This document shows, piece after piece, positions 32,860 through 44,911 of a stretch of DNA of 64,000 nucleotides. This DNA comes from Locusta migratoria. Lineage: Eukaryota; Arthropoda; Insecta; Orthoptera; Acrididae. The notes under the pieces are model-generated. The model saw only the letters and a list, made by a program, of their open reading frames with translations, searched no databases and was not told the origin of the DNA. Within the stretch, counting starts at the first letter, position 1; every line of letters begins with the position of its first letter. The stretch lies in NCBI GenBank assembly GCA_026315105.1, contig CM048750.1, positions 401,670,502 through 401,734,501 of the forward strand, read 5' to 3'. Made by a program: the position numbers and the translations under genes.

Positions 32860-33960
32860 TCATAATGTTTACATAAATTGAATAATTATTTATAAAAGAA
32901 AGTGGACTAATATCAATATCTAATTTTAGTAAAGTAATTCATTTAAAATCTAAAAATGCATCATATGCTTTTAGAAAATTATTTAGCGGATTAATATTCC
33001 ACATTTCTTCAGGACAAACTTCATTGCTACCATTTTTTAAATATTTATTCTGTAGTATAACATGATCAAATACTGATGAATCAGCTAAATGATTATTCTT
33101 ACGATTTTTCTAAAAAACAAAAACAAAAAATCGCATATCAAATTCTGTAGAGTTATAGTAATTTGTAATATCTAGTTAAAAACTGTTTTTACCAGATAAA
33201 CCAGCAACTTCTTGTGTTTGAAGTTCATAAAAAGAAATAGGAATTTTAGGATATTTTATAATAATTTCACGTTGTTCAAGTTCGTAATTAGGTTCATATT
33301 TAACAACAGGAACACGGATTTCCATAGATTCTATAACTATTTTAGCTTCATTTGGTAATGTAGTTATATCTCCAACACCAGGATAATTTTTATCACACCA
33401 ACGAAAACTTACATCTCCAGAACATGAACTACATGTAGAAACTACAGTTAAGTCTCCTTCAAACATGATTTCTTTACAATCTTTAAAAAATCCACCAAGC
33501 ATTGACAAAGGATACAGTACTTCATTTCGTTTACTATTTCTTTTTGCTATATTGATTATATGTCCCATGAAACTTATTTTGTCAGTAACAGATGAAGTTG
33601 AATATAATAAAACTATTGATGAAATAATAGGATGATCAATTCTAGTTAAAATATTATTACACTTTTATCGTTATGAAGTCAAACAATTTTCCTACATAAT
33701 TATCACTTAATTTTTTGTTTGATTTTCCATCATAAGTTTCCATCATAAGTTGGATAATCTGTACCATCATTGCTAATACACTAAAATTCATGTATAATTG
33801 TGCATGAATTATCTGAAATACAACAAAAACAAAATGGCAATATTTATTTCAATTTGTATCTTTGTTAGGAATATTTAAATTATTTTTAGTTTTCTCATTC
33901 ACAGGGAATGAGTAAAACTGATAACTTTCAATTTTGTTTATATTGCTTATTTACTAAGGA
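32860..33960 (-). pseudogene. Polinton major capsid protein (double jelly-roll), broken
   Basis: On the minus strand the reading begins near 33960 with ESYQFYSFPVNEKT and NKDT. The best piece is 33176-33568, 130 residues, with YPLSMLGGFFKDCKEIMFEG, then a strand-rich part with MEIRVPVV and YELQTQEVAG. After a stop it continues with EFDMRFF, NRKNNHLADSSVFDH (about 33060-33130) and ends near 32870. At least four stops and several frame changes. This is the hexon-like coat protein that would build the icosahedral shell. P1 keeps only the start. Confidence 0.7.
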
Positions 33961-33984
33961 AAAAATTTATTAAGATATTTCTAA

Positions 33985-34615
33985 AACAACTTTTACAGTA
34001 GCAACATTAAACTCAATGAAATTATCATTTTCATCAGTTATAGTAATTTCTAAACAATGAATTGTATTAAATATAGGAACATTTACAGAATATTGTGGTT
34101 CATAAATTATAGGTCCACCAAATTCTGCATTATGTTTAAATTAAGCAATACTATTAGTTTCTTTATGAAAATGATCATTACGTTTTACATACATTCCATC
34201 AGCATGATTGAAACTTACATTGATTGATTCAAAAGGAATTATTTAAGGAACATCATTAGCTTGAACAACATCATTACTAAAACCAAGTAAACTTCCAATA
34301 CTATCTTTTATATCCATATATAATTTTACATCACTTTCAGTAGTTACTCTGTTTCAAATTTCATCTGTTTTAAAGTGAATATTGGGTTTTTTTAAATTGA
34401 TAAATTTTTAAAACTATACTGACCTACAGGAATTTCTATTTTTTCTCCATCACAATAACGTTTATTATTTTTTGTTGTAATATTTGGTGTTAAGAAAGTT
34501 GAATAAAATCGAACTAGTGAAATTTAGGTATAACCGTCACGTATTGGAACAGTTAATCTTTTTCTAAATATACTAGATTTATCACTAAGTTGAAAAAGGC
34601 GGTTCATTTATTACT
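33985..34615 (-). pseudogene. Polinton penton-like (single jelly-roll) capsid gene, broken (P2 copy)
   Basis: Starts at MNRLFQLSDKSSIFRKRLTV (34615 leftwards), then ISLVRFYSTFL and VGQYSFKNL, with stops. The later half is shifted but still aligns with P1 (ADGMYVK, PIIYEP). It begins 17 bases from the divergent ATPase start, so the two probably shared a promoter region. The penton role is inference from fold class and position. Confidence 0.65.
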
Positions 34616-34631
34616 GAAAAATTATTAATAA

Positions 34632-35290
34632 ATGAATAAAACCGATTGGGAACCTAAAGTGAAAATTCCAGAAAAGAAGTCGAAAAACAAACATGGTAAT
34701 CTTTTACAAAATTATATAAGATATGCAATAATTGGCCCAAGTGGTTGTTGGAAAACCATGTTAATGATTGATAATTATATTTTAGCTCAAGGATGGTTGA
34801 ATTGGAAAAAATTAAACATTTGTATGTTTATTCTAAGAGTTTAGATTAACCAAAGTATCGAGAATTCATAAAAATAAGTGAAAAAATTGAAAACAAACAT
34901 AATGAAAAGATTACTACTTTCATTGTAAATAATGATGAAATTATTCCTTTAGATGAATGTGGAGATAATTCAGTAATTGTATTTGGCTATTTTATTTTGA
35001 AAATCGAGATATTGTGATGGAATATTTTACCAGAGGCAGACACAAAATTGCTTTTATTTAGCTCAAACTGAAAAAAAACAGTAAGAGATAATTTAAATTT
35101 CTTAAATATGTTTGGACAAGGTAAAACAAATTTTATTCATATTTTCCATGAGTTTGTTGGTGGAGATTTAAAGTTTGATAATTTTAATGAAATGTGTAGT
35201 AAATGTTGGAATGATGAGATTTGGATTTTTCACAATAGACATGACTAGAAAACCTAACGAAGGTAAGTTTAGAAATAAAATACAACATAT
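34632..35290 (+). pseudogene. Polinton packaging ATPase, broken (P2 copy)
   Basis: The first 70 residues (34632-34844) are open: a basic start, then IIGPSGCWKTML, a Walker A in which the usual Gly before Lys-Thr is Trp, then DNYILAQGWLNWKK. Beyond the stop, frames shift but QTQ/RGRHK-like and EFVGGDLKFDNF, CSKCWND, DMTRKPNEGK pieces follow to about 35270. The family (FtsK/HerA) pumps DNA into capsids. Dead here by several frameshifts. Confidence 0.8.
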
Positions 35291-35372
35291 CTTAAAAACA
35301 TAAATGTTAAACATAAACTTTAAACATAAATGTTACATATAAATGTTATATGTAAAACATAAACATAATTAT
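35281..35372. repeat. AACATAAA/AATGTT repeat cluster downstream of ATPase
   Basis: Repeats such as AAACATAAATGTTAAACATA and TTATATGTAAAACATAAACA. The same kind of cluster follows the ATPase in P1 (2640-2810). Confidence 0.55.
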
Positions 35373-35640
35373 TTCCTGGAAGAAGGATATGGTGGAGACA
35401 TGGCTTAGCCACAGCCTAAGGGATGTTTCCAGAATGAAACTTTCAGTATGCAGCGGAGTGTGCGCTGATGTGAAACTTCCTAGCAGATTAAAATTGTGTG
35501 CCGGAACCGGGACTCGAACCTGGGACCTTTGAAATTCGTGGGCAAGCCCTCTACCGACATGACTCACGATGCTGCCTCACATTTACTTCCTTCAGTACCT
35601 CGCCTCTTACTTTCCAAACTTCACAGAAGCTTGAAAGACG
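35373..35640 (-). repeat. tRNA-derived SINE of a second family, minus strand
   Basis: On the minus strand: a tRNA-like part with B box GGTTCGAGTCCCGG and CGGCACAC, then AATTTTAATCTGCTAGGAAG, CAGCGCACACTCCGCTGC, and CATTCTGGAAACATCCC. It differs from the main SINE family of the window in its body. I recognise the body words as a common orthopteran repeat. Inserted in P2 after the ATPase. Confidence 0.85.
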
Positions 35641-37124
35641 GCTCTCTGCCTCTTTTCATTTATTTCAATATTTGCTCACCTCCTTTTGAAGTTATAGAGG
35701 CTTTGCACTTGTTAGATTCTATTTTCAATTTAAAAACTTACTGATTTATTGACTATAAGTTAAAGTATTAACTTACATTGACATGTAGTTATGCTCCCCA
35801 CTTGTTGAGGCTCGGAGCGTTAGTGTGCGCTCCGTGCCTGCCTCGTTCAGCCACCTCCCACTAGGTGCGCTGCATTTAGTCGCGCATGCACCGATCGACC
35901 TCGTGCAGGCAGCTACACTCGTTGCGCGAGTACGGTATGTTTCCGCCATGCTCTTTGGGAGCTTTGGCGCGAGGATTCGTATGTATCGGAGTTTCAGCTT
36001 AGGTAAGATGTTCCTACGGTCTAAAAGGTGAGCTACAGTTAGGTCCATGCTATGCATTGTAGCAGTAATAAGTTACGTGTGCTTTAGGTGTATGTGAATT
36101 ATGTTATTCTCAGGAATCCTCCCATGTATGATTTCCGGTGTGACTTTGATTTCTGTTAAAAACGGTAAATGATGACGAGTGAGTTTTAGTTTGGTGTCCG
36201 TTACGGCATGTGGAACAAAGACCTATTCCGTGTTCAACGTTTTCCAGCCCTTCAGGCGTTGAAATAATGCTACCTCTTACTATTTCCGTAATATCTTTCC
36301 GCATTTTTTTGGCTTCTTATCAGTTCACCCGTGTATAAGGTTTGTGTGAAATTTAGCGGCCTCTTCCGGGTATTGGAAATGGAACAGAGTGCACGTGGTT
36401 ATGAATATCGTAACTTGGCAGATTTGGCTTATCTGCCTGGTTGTGCATTGTGCTGCATTTCATGTCGCAGTCTTCTGTGAGAATGTGTGTTACAGCTAGG
36501 TGCTTGTGAATTATTGCGTCCCATGTCCTACCAATCCTTCTGTTTATGTTTTACATCCTCGTTTTTGCTTATCTGACCCCTCTTGGTGTGTGAACAAATT
36601 AGTACCTTGTAAATTACAGTTGGATGCACTTTTATTGTGTAATTAAAATCGGTGTTGCCTCCATTTCCATGTGAACTGGCAATAAACCAGCTTAGTTTAA
36701 TTTTCTCTTGTTTGTAATTTAATCTCAGATCTGTTTTATTATGGTTTCCCACTGCTTCCCAGAGGAAACCTCATGCATTCCGTTGCACAAATCTATCGTG
36801 AACCCCTTTTGCTAGGACTTGTTAATTTTAAATAACTGCAGCTCTTTTATATGGCGGTTTCCATTCATGATTCCTCATTTGAAATTTTTACAAACGTCTT
36901 TTGTCTGGCAGTTCCCTGCCAGGATCAGTTATTTGAAATTAACAAGCCACTTTTAAGCTCTCCTGCGAAACATGTAAGACTAGAGTTATAAACTATTAAT
37001 TCCTTCATTCATCTTATCTACCAACTGTTTCTATCAAAGTTTGTGTTTCCCCATCTTTTAATTGAATTATTGCTATGTTGAAATTATTTAATGTTTGTAG
37101 ATGTTGTAAACAATTATCTTAGTG
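35641..37124. other. Unidentified insert with leader-like start
   Basis: A GC-rich block at 35800-36000 ends in GCTTAGGTAAGATG, a splice-donor-like site on the plus strand, followed by AT-rich sequence. This resembles the layout of the GAAAGAC family leader, and a weak similarity exists (TTTTATTGTGTAATTAAAAT at about 36629 versus 16700). Its ends are not defined. Confidence 0.35.
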
Positions 37125-37501
37125 TTTTATTCGAGCTTTGTAAAAAAAATTAATTTCATATTCTCCATGTTTTCTAATTGATTGTAAAACTTCGTGTGTA
37201 ATCCATTTTTTAAATGGCTTAGATTCTTCTTTCTTAGATTAAAGAATAAGAGAATATAATCCAGATTCATTAATGAATATAGTAGATTTTTCATTGCCCA
37301 TTAATACATCCAACTTTATAATACTAATTTTTTATCATTTTCATCAACATGTTTAAAAGCTTTATCTGTCCGATTATATTCTAAAATCTCAGCAACTTCT
37401 TTTGCTTTAAACCATTGATTATTGTTTTTATCAAGAATCATGAACACTTGCTTATTGTTGCATGTAAGCTTGTTGTTGAACAGATCTACAATTGATTCCA
37501 T
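37125..37501 (-). pseudogene. BRO-N domain gene in Polinton P2, one stop
   Basis: Minus strand from ATG at 37501: MESIVDLFNNKLTC, then QWFKAKEVAEILEYNRTDKA, HVDENDK, and after a frame irregularity near 37316 ...FINESGLYSLIL, a stop, KKEESKPFKKWITHEVLQSI and R. This is the BRO-N DNA-binding domain of baculovirus-repeated-ORF proteins, almost complete, without a C-terminal domain. AT-rich like its Polinton neighbours. It lies where P1 has other genes, so it may be part of the original element or have come with the inserted segment at 35.6-37.1 kb. Function in the element is unknown. Confidence 0.8.
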
Positions 37502-37509
37502 TTAAGAGA

Positions 37510-39400
37510 AATATTTTTATTAGTTTTGCAAAAAATAAACGTTACGTGAAATTTGTAGCTTGTGTTTATGATTAAACTAGCTTAAACCCTCAGCTCCGCT
37601 CGTGTGTTGTTTGATTATGATAGATTATGAGCGACGCATCAAATCGATTTTTTTAAAGAGATGTATTAAAAGAAATTTTCTTTTTACTGCTTTATTTATT
37701 TATTCTTATATTTCCTTATTCGTATGCATATCCTAACAGAGGAAGAGCTGAAGAAACTGTAGCATGCATAGACCAAAAATGTGGTCTGTGGCATCACGTT
37801 TCGATGTATGTGACTTCCTTGCTATAGAGTCGCAAATGTCATCGCTGGCCTCCATTCCGAATTTTTTTATAATTTTACGACTTTCAACCGCCATATCTTC
37901 CACCCCCTTATAATTATCGGCATGGAACTGCTATGGTGTACAACGGGAGACTTCGGACAACAGTAAAAAAAGACCAAATTTCATCTTTCTAACCCCATTA
38001 CTGTATCAAACAATGGTACCTGAAAGTAAAAAATGTAGTTTTGAGAAAAATCAATTTAAAGTTTAATATTGCAATCCTAGTACAGTTATTCTTGAGAATT
38101 ACTTACCACTAATATTTTCCTGCGCCATATTGAGCATCATCTGAATCATTCTGATCTTCTCTTCTTCTCTTGGTCCCTCTTCATTTCTGTCTAGCTTCTT
38201 TTGTGCGTTTTAAATTACGAATATCGGCTTTGCAGACTCCTTATCTCTTTGCACCAAGGATATTGCAGTATTTTCACTAGATTGTATGCCAAATAATTCC
38301 AAAACATCCAATTTTCTAGTTACACAATAATTGAATCATAAAATAGCACCATAAACACCAAATTTGATGGTGTGATGTGAACAAATACAGTTTTTGGTAA
38401 CTGGGTCCAAAGTACAGAATTTACACATTCATTTAAATTTTGGGTTTTCCCATGAAAACACTTCTTTAACAAGGTATCATTACACAGGTCTCTAAATATA
38501 AGTTTAATTTCATTCATTACTGCTGCAGGTAAAGAATGTTTGTGGTCATATGTGTCACTTCTCCTGTACTTACACCAAGTATCAGGACCATTTGGGCAAA
38601 GAGAGTGCACAGGATTTTCCTTTGTGGGTAGCTTATGGAAATAGATAGCCCATACAGGTTTTTTCATGTTTGCTAAATTTCTTCTTATGGCCAAGCCATA
38701 ATAATTCTGTAATCTGTATATGTCAACATTTGTCACCTATCTTCTTACCATCTTCCAATACTATTTTCTCTTTTAATAATATTCTTAACCTGGATCCCAT
38801 TCTCTTCTGGACATGCCAAATTCACTCTAATTTAGAAATTGTGACATTAGGACCATAGGGTTGTTCTGCACATACCCGGTCATAAACCTTGCTGTTATCA
38901 TACCCTAAATACTGAATGATTAAAAATACTGAGAACTCCTGCTACTTCCATGCCATCCCTTGGACCAGTATAATTTTTATGAAGACACACGGGACCAACG
39001 AAAATACATATCAAGTCGTAGGCCTACTTCACTCACAAGAAAACTTCACCAAGTTCAACCAATAACGTTCGAAAACAATAACAAACACGATCGGAACAAA
39101 ACGTATCGATAGGAGATACAGGGTGGAAACATTGAAGCGATAAAAACAATATAAGCATGAAATAATATCCAAGGAGTAAAAGAATGCTGTGTGCATTTTC
39201 TCCGCATTGTGCAAAACGGAAGGTGTTGCACAGATTGCACAGAACGTCAGAAAAACCATCATAACTCACGAAAAAATTGACGGATTTACATACAACAATA
39301 CCTGTTTCACACAGGAAATATAAAGCGTTTCAAATACGGTACAATCTAAAAATCGAATTTTTGAGCCCAGTTGCCTTCCGTCACCCCTTAAGAGTAAGAA
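37510..39400 (-). mobile_element. Mutator-like (MULE) DNA transposon relic, minus strand
   Basis: The transposase remnant lies at 38110-39000 with AT-rich non-coding flanks. I could not define terminal repeats or a 9-nt target duplication. Polinton coding sequence starts again at about 39490. Confidence 0.6.
38110..39000 (-). pseudogene. Mutator-like transposase domain, broken
   Basis: Minus strand: QPYGPNVTISKLE, a stop in place of the next residue, HVQKRMGSRLR, GKKIGDK (38740-38880), then the open piece 38320-38736 with NYYGLAIRRN, LCPNGPDTWCKYRR and CFHGKTQNLNECVNSVLW. These are typical of the Mutator-like transposase domain frequent in arthropod genomes. The end shifts frame at about 38320. 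No intact transposase. Confidence 0.75.
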
Positions 39401-39489
39401 AGATTTAACTTTAAATAAAAATCCTTTATGATTAATGATCTATTCATGTATTAAGTAATTATCATTTTGTCAATAAATCGAAAAGCAAA

Positions 39490-42470
39490 ATGGAAAGAAC
39501 CAGTCCTACTCAACTAGAACAAATTGCTTATCGACTTCTACGACATACTGTTAGAAGAATTGGTGAATTTTGTAGAGACAAATAATTTCGGAGGGTATTC
39601 AAATTTAAGTCAAGCTGATATTTTTAGATTTATGATTAGTAAACATTCAATTATTATTAGTAATCATCGAAATATTGTTTAAAAAATAATACAGCTGTAG
39701 AAAGTGAAAAAATACCTCAAAAAAATAATACAAATATTGTCAAAAATAATATGTCTAAATAAGTGAAAATCACAAAAATAATGTAACTGAAGTAAAAATT
39801 ATAAAATTAATGTTAAAATTTACATACCTGAACAAGATAATACAAACATTGTTGATATAATAATAAATTTGATCATAGTGAAATTTTTTGAAAAAAGTTA
39901 CCATTTTATTATATTTATGATGTTTTTCCTAACTAAGGAAGGTAAACCATTAAGGGGAATATTTCCTTTTTCTACTAATATAGTTGTACAACCAAAATAC
40001 ACAAAATCAATTAAAGATTACATAGTTCGAAAAGATTTTGGAAGCAAACAATAAAATTAGAAAATACCATTGATATACCTGGTCATAACCATCTAATAAA
40101 TGCAGTATAAACAAAAATTTTTTAAATCGTATAACACTATTTTAAAATAAATCGTGGTAGAAAAGATAAATATCAATTTATATTGTGAACATAAACTACA
40201 AAAAGATTAATTAGATGAAAAAGTTCAAGAATTTGAATAACAAACACCAAACTATACTCTTTTGACAGAAAAAGGTTTGAAAAAAAACTTTAAATGTGGT
40301 AAAAAGCTTATTTTAGCAAAAATATTTAATTTTCAAGAGCAAGACTCAGGATGGTCATTAAATAGAGTTGTTGGTTTACAACTAGCTATTAATAACTATG
40401 TTACACAACGTGGATCATCTTGAATTGATTTGCCACATAAAATTAAAAATAAAACAGTATGTCTTAATGTGAAAAATGAAGATCAAAAAGGTTTTTTGTG
40501 GTCTATAAAATCAACTTTGTTCCCTGTAGATAACAATGCTGAAAGAGTAACGAAATACAAAAATGTTGGTATGATTTTGTTAAAAAAAGTTGAAAATATT
40601 GAATTTCCTGTCTTAGTAAATCATATAACGAAAATAGAAAATGTAATTAATGTATTTAACGTAATTAATGTAATTTAAACTTTTATCTAGACTTGTATCA
40701 AGTCAAATGACTAAACTTCCTGGAGAAAAAATTTATTTGTGATTTATGTTTATTAAATTTTAATACTAAAGGAAAATTAGGTAATGCTACCACAAGCTAA
40801 TAAACCATTAAAAGTTGAAACGCCACGTAAAGGAGAATCTGTATATTTTAAAAATTATCAATATACACCATAAGTTCCATTTTTTATTTAAGCCAATTTT
40901 GTAGTTTACTTTTAAAAATGGACAGTTGTGAAACAAATCCAGAAACACCATATACGAATGAATACTAAAAACATGAATGAAGTATATTTTGTTATTATAT
41001 TAAATATATATATATGGTATTTATAAATATCCTGTTGTTTATAGAGGACAATATAGTAAAAAAATTATTGAATGTATAAAACAAGAAGTTGAAGAAATTG
41101 GAAGATATATTCTGAAATTGAAGAAATGAAACCACTTATACTTAAAATACAAAATGTATCATACATCTACATTTTTTACATTATGTAAATGTGAATATAC
41201 AAAAAATAATAAAAACGTATGTCATCTTGTTCATTTAACTGGAAAATATAAAGCTCCATTATGTAATAATTGTAATTTAAAACTAAAACAACCTGAATTT
41301 TTTCCTTTTTATTTAAATAATTTACCTGGTAATGATTCTCATAGTTTTGTAAAAGAACTTGGTTATGATAATAAACAAACAGAATTAGTACCAAATAATG
41401 AAAATAAATATATTAGTTTTGGTAAACAACAACAAATTTTAAAAATGAAATTCATTTATACATTTAGATTTATCACTTTCTTCAAATTTGAAGAAAAATA
41501 TATTTAAAATATTAAAAAATATTTTTCTGCCGAATTACACATTCTAGCAATTAGAAATGGTGTTTATCCATATAATTGCAAGGATTATTGGAGAAAATTT
41601 GAAGAAACACAATTATAACAAAAAAAGGAGTTTTACTGTAAACTGAATGATTTTGACATAAGTGATGAAGATTATAAACATGCAAAACTAGTTTGGGAAT
41701 CATTTAATATTAAAAATCTTGGTGAATATCATGATTTACATCTTAAAACTGATGGATTATTATTAAATGACGTTTTTGAAAATTTTAGAAAACCAAGTAT
41801 AAATACATATAATCTAGATCCATCTTGGCAATTTACAGCTCCAGGTTTATCATGGGATGCATGTTAAAAATTACTTAATAAAAACTTGAAATTTTATATG
41901 ATTATGATAATGGTTGAAAAGGGAATAAGAGACAGGATTTCTCAATGTTTAAAGGTTATACAACAGCAAATAATAAATATTTAAAAGAGTTTAATAGTAA
42001 AGAAATAACAAGTTATATAATGTATCTAGATGAAAATAATTTACAGAGTTATGCTATAAATCAATATTTACTATATGGTGGAATTCAATGGGTTGAACCA
42101 AATAATTTTAATTGTACAAAAATAAATGAAATTTCAGACAATTGGAAAACGATACATATTTGAAGTAGATATAAAATATCAAAAGAATTATAAGACTTAC
42201 ATAAAGATTTACCATTAGCTTCTGAATCAAAATTTGTTCCAGATACAAATGACAGTAAATTAATAACTAGATAAAAAGCATAATTATGTAGTACATTACA
42301 GAAATCTTAAACAATATCTATCTCTAGGAATAGAAGTTACGAAATTTTAAAAGTTTCAAAATTTAAACAAACTAACTGGTTAAAGAAATATAGAGATCTA
42401 AACACACAGTTGAGAACTAAAGCTACAAATGATTTTGAAAAGGATTTCTATAAATTAATTAACAAGTCTT
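39490..42470 (+). pseudogene. Polinton protein-primed DNA polymerase B, first part, broken
   Basis: Coding-like on the plus strand in several frames. 40300-40680: SLNRVVGLQLAINN and DNNAERVTKYKNV (N-terminal part). 41154-41507: CKCEY, CHLVHLTGKY, CNNCNLKL, PFYLNNLPGNDSH, an exonuclease-region segment. 41521-41870: YPYNCKDYW, LNDFDISDEDYKHAKLVW, LGEYHDLHLKTDGLLL, SWQFTAPGLSWDA. 41945-42163: YIMYLDENNLQSYA. It ends at FEKDFYKLINKS, where the composite insertion begins. This polymerase would replicate the element by protein priming. Many stops. Confidence 0.85.
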
Positions 42471-44911
42471 GAAAGACCACTGTTAATTGTCAAATTAATT
42501 CTAGCTGAGGGGAGCCAGTTAGAATCTTCCTTTAAACATATAATTCTGGCCATAGAGCCAGCTTAAGGATTCACGTGAACTACTGACTATTTCCTGCAAC
42601 AGAATCTTGTTCCCTGGCACAGAATTTAGAACTGACTCAAACTTTACTTTATCAGCAGGAAGACAAAGATATGGTGGCCAACATATGTCATAGATCACGA
42701 GAATTACACACAATCAGTATTATACAAGCCACCCCTAACTATACCATTTCATGAAGATGGCTATGAAAACATTTATGGCGTAATGGAATTAAAAATATTA
42801 TAATATGCATCTGAATTTGTTCTCAGCACTATGAAAAACAACATTAAGGGAGGGAATTAATTAACTAATATACATAACTAGAACAATATTTCACTGACAA
42901 TAACCGATTTATTCAGTTCAAACATGAGCAAATGGAGGCACCAATTTTGTTGAACAATAATGAAAATTAAGATGTAGTAATCTGAACTGAACATCGTCGG
43001 GGGACGGATTTACAATCAACAAGCATTCAGCCACTCACACGTATGAAGCAAAGAGAAACTCACCAAACTCAGCATCCTGATACGAAGCAGAAGCAGCCGC
43101 CGCAATCTTAGGCGACATTCAGCGATCCAGTATGTTCCACACAAAACAAGAAAAAAATGAAACTCATAGGTCATTCTGGTCTGTCTTTTTTACTTGAGAT
43201 GGTACGCGATAATAGCGAGATTAATTTCCATTCAAATCAAACTGTGAGCATGCAGAATTACTGAGATACACGGCACATGCCTGGTACTTTACATGTTTGC
43301 ACCCCACTGAAGTCAAAGTGCTTACATACCGTACTCATTTCAAGAAAAACCAACGGAATCATAGATTACAAAGCGAGAATACACAATAGTAGGGCACTGT
43401 TGTGTGAGCAGGAACGAGAACTCAAGTGCCTAGCTATAAACCTTGAAGTCGGAGTTCGGAACCACATGGTTCCGAAAACCAGTAACAAATACAAAAATTC
43501 AATTTCCGAAAAATAAAGAAAAATAGCTACAGCATGCAACTCTTAGAAATGCGTAGAATATCATAAGGAAGCTAAAGAAATACAGTTAGACGCGACTGAG
43601 AAGGTTTTACACGGATGGGCGAAGTCCAGTCTTCAAGAATCAGAAAAGTGGAATAAATTCAAAGTCGGGGTAAATCAACTAAGAAATACGGCATGCAGCC
43701 CCTAGAAATATGTAATATTTCATAAGCAAGCTAATAAAGGGGGTTGTACAAGGCTAGAAGAGAATTTACTGATGGAGTCCGAATGCAAGGTACAAGTTTG
43801 GAAATGAAACAGGAATTTAAAATAGACAGAGAGGAGATCGCGATGTAATAAGGAAAATCAGAAAGATACATATATAATTTCTTGCCTGAACGGCCTAGAA
43901 ACAGACACAGGGGTAGGTGAAGGCATTGTTCTAAGAAGACACCATGTGGAGTACATATCACTGTCAGAAGGAGGAAATGGAAAGGAATATTTCACATGCA
44001 CTACACAGAATAAAAGTATTCCCGCAAATTAGTCGCGTTCCACAACAGTATATAGAAATTAAACAGAGTTCATACACTGCCAGCTAGACTCACACAGGTT
44101 ACCGATTCCCAGCTGTTAACTAACCAAATTAGTTGCATATTCACTTCGTTTACCTATACAAAATCACCGTAATGAAATTGAATACCTTTCCGTATATGAT
44201 CGGAGAAACTTATCCCGAATAATGAACCTAAAATCTGTCTAACAAAACAGACAACGAATCGCTACCATCTCTAGGGAGGAAAAGAAAATCAGAACACCTT
44301 ACCAGGTCAGAGTGCAGCCGCAGAATGTCCAGACGGCCCACGAGCCCACCACCATCGGCCGAAAATCCACTGGAAATCGCTAAAAACCCAGGAAAAACGA
44401 GGAGGTCGGGGAGACCTTAAACTCACACGTCCTACCAAGGCTCGCTAGCGGGCATTGCCAAGCCAACCTGTAACCAAAGTGTGGAGGAACCTCTTTGGTA
44501 GTATCAAAAGCAGAGGTTGGTAACGACTACCTATCGACATGAAGCCAGAGATGCAAAGCGCGCAGCCAGCAGCCAACGACGAAAATTCTCATACGCACAC
44601 ACAGACTGCCAGCCTAGAATATATTCATACATGCACATACAGAATAAAGCAAGTACACACGGGCAGTGGCGTCAAGGAGAAACCGTTCATATTGCCACAT
44701 TCACAGACACAATGATATATATTAGGATAATAAAATCCCACCAATATTAACACAGTATTACAGTTTGTTAGTTTTAACATTTAAAACATGAAATGAAATG
44801 CTATACCTAATGCCTCTGTATAAAAGGCAAAAAAGCAAAAAAGCCCATCTAGTGAACTTAGATAAATTACAAAATTAAAAACCTAGGGAAGACGGCAGAC
44901 AGCTGTCTTTC
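42471..44911 (-). mobile_element. GAAAGAC-family element, full-length copy, minus strand
   Basis: 2441 bases between GAAAGACCACTG (42471) and the complement of GAAAGACAGCTGTCTGCCG (44893-44911). These two ends form the about 12-bp terminal inverted repeat of the family. The splice-donor-like CCTGGTAAGGTG is at about 44302 on the minus strand. No simple target duplication flanks it. Sits directly at the break in the Polinton polymerase. Confidence 0.8.
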
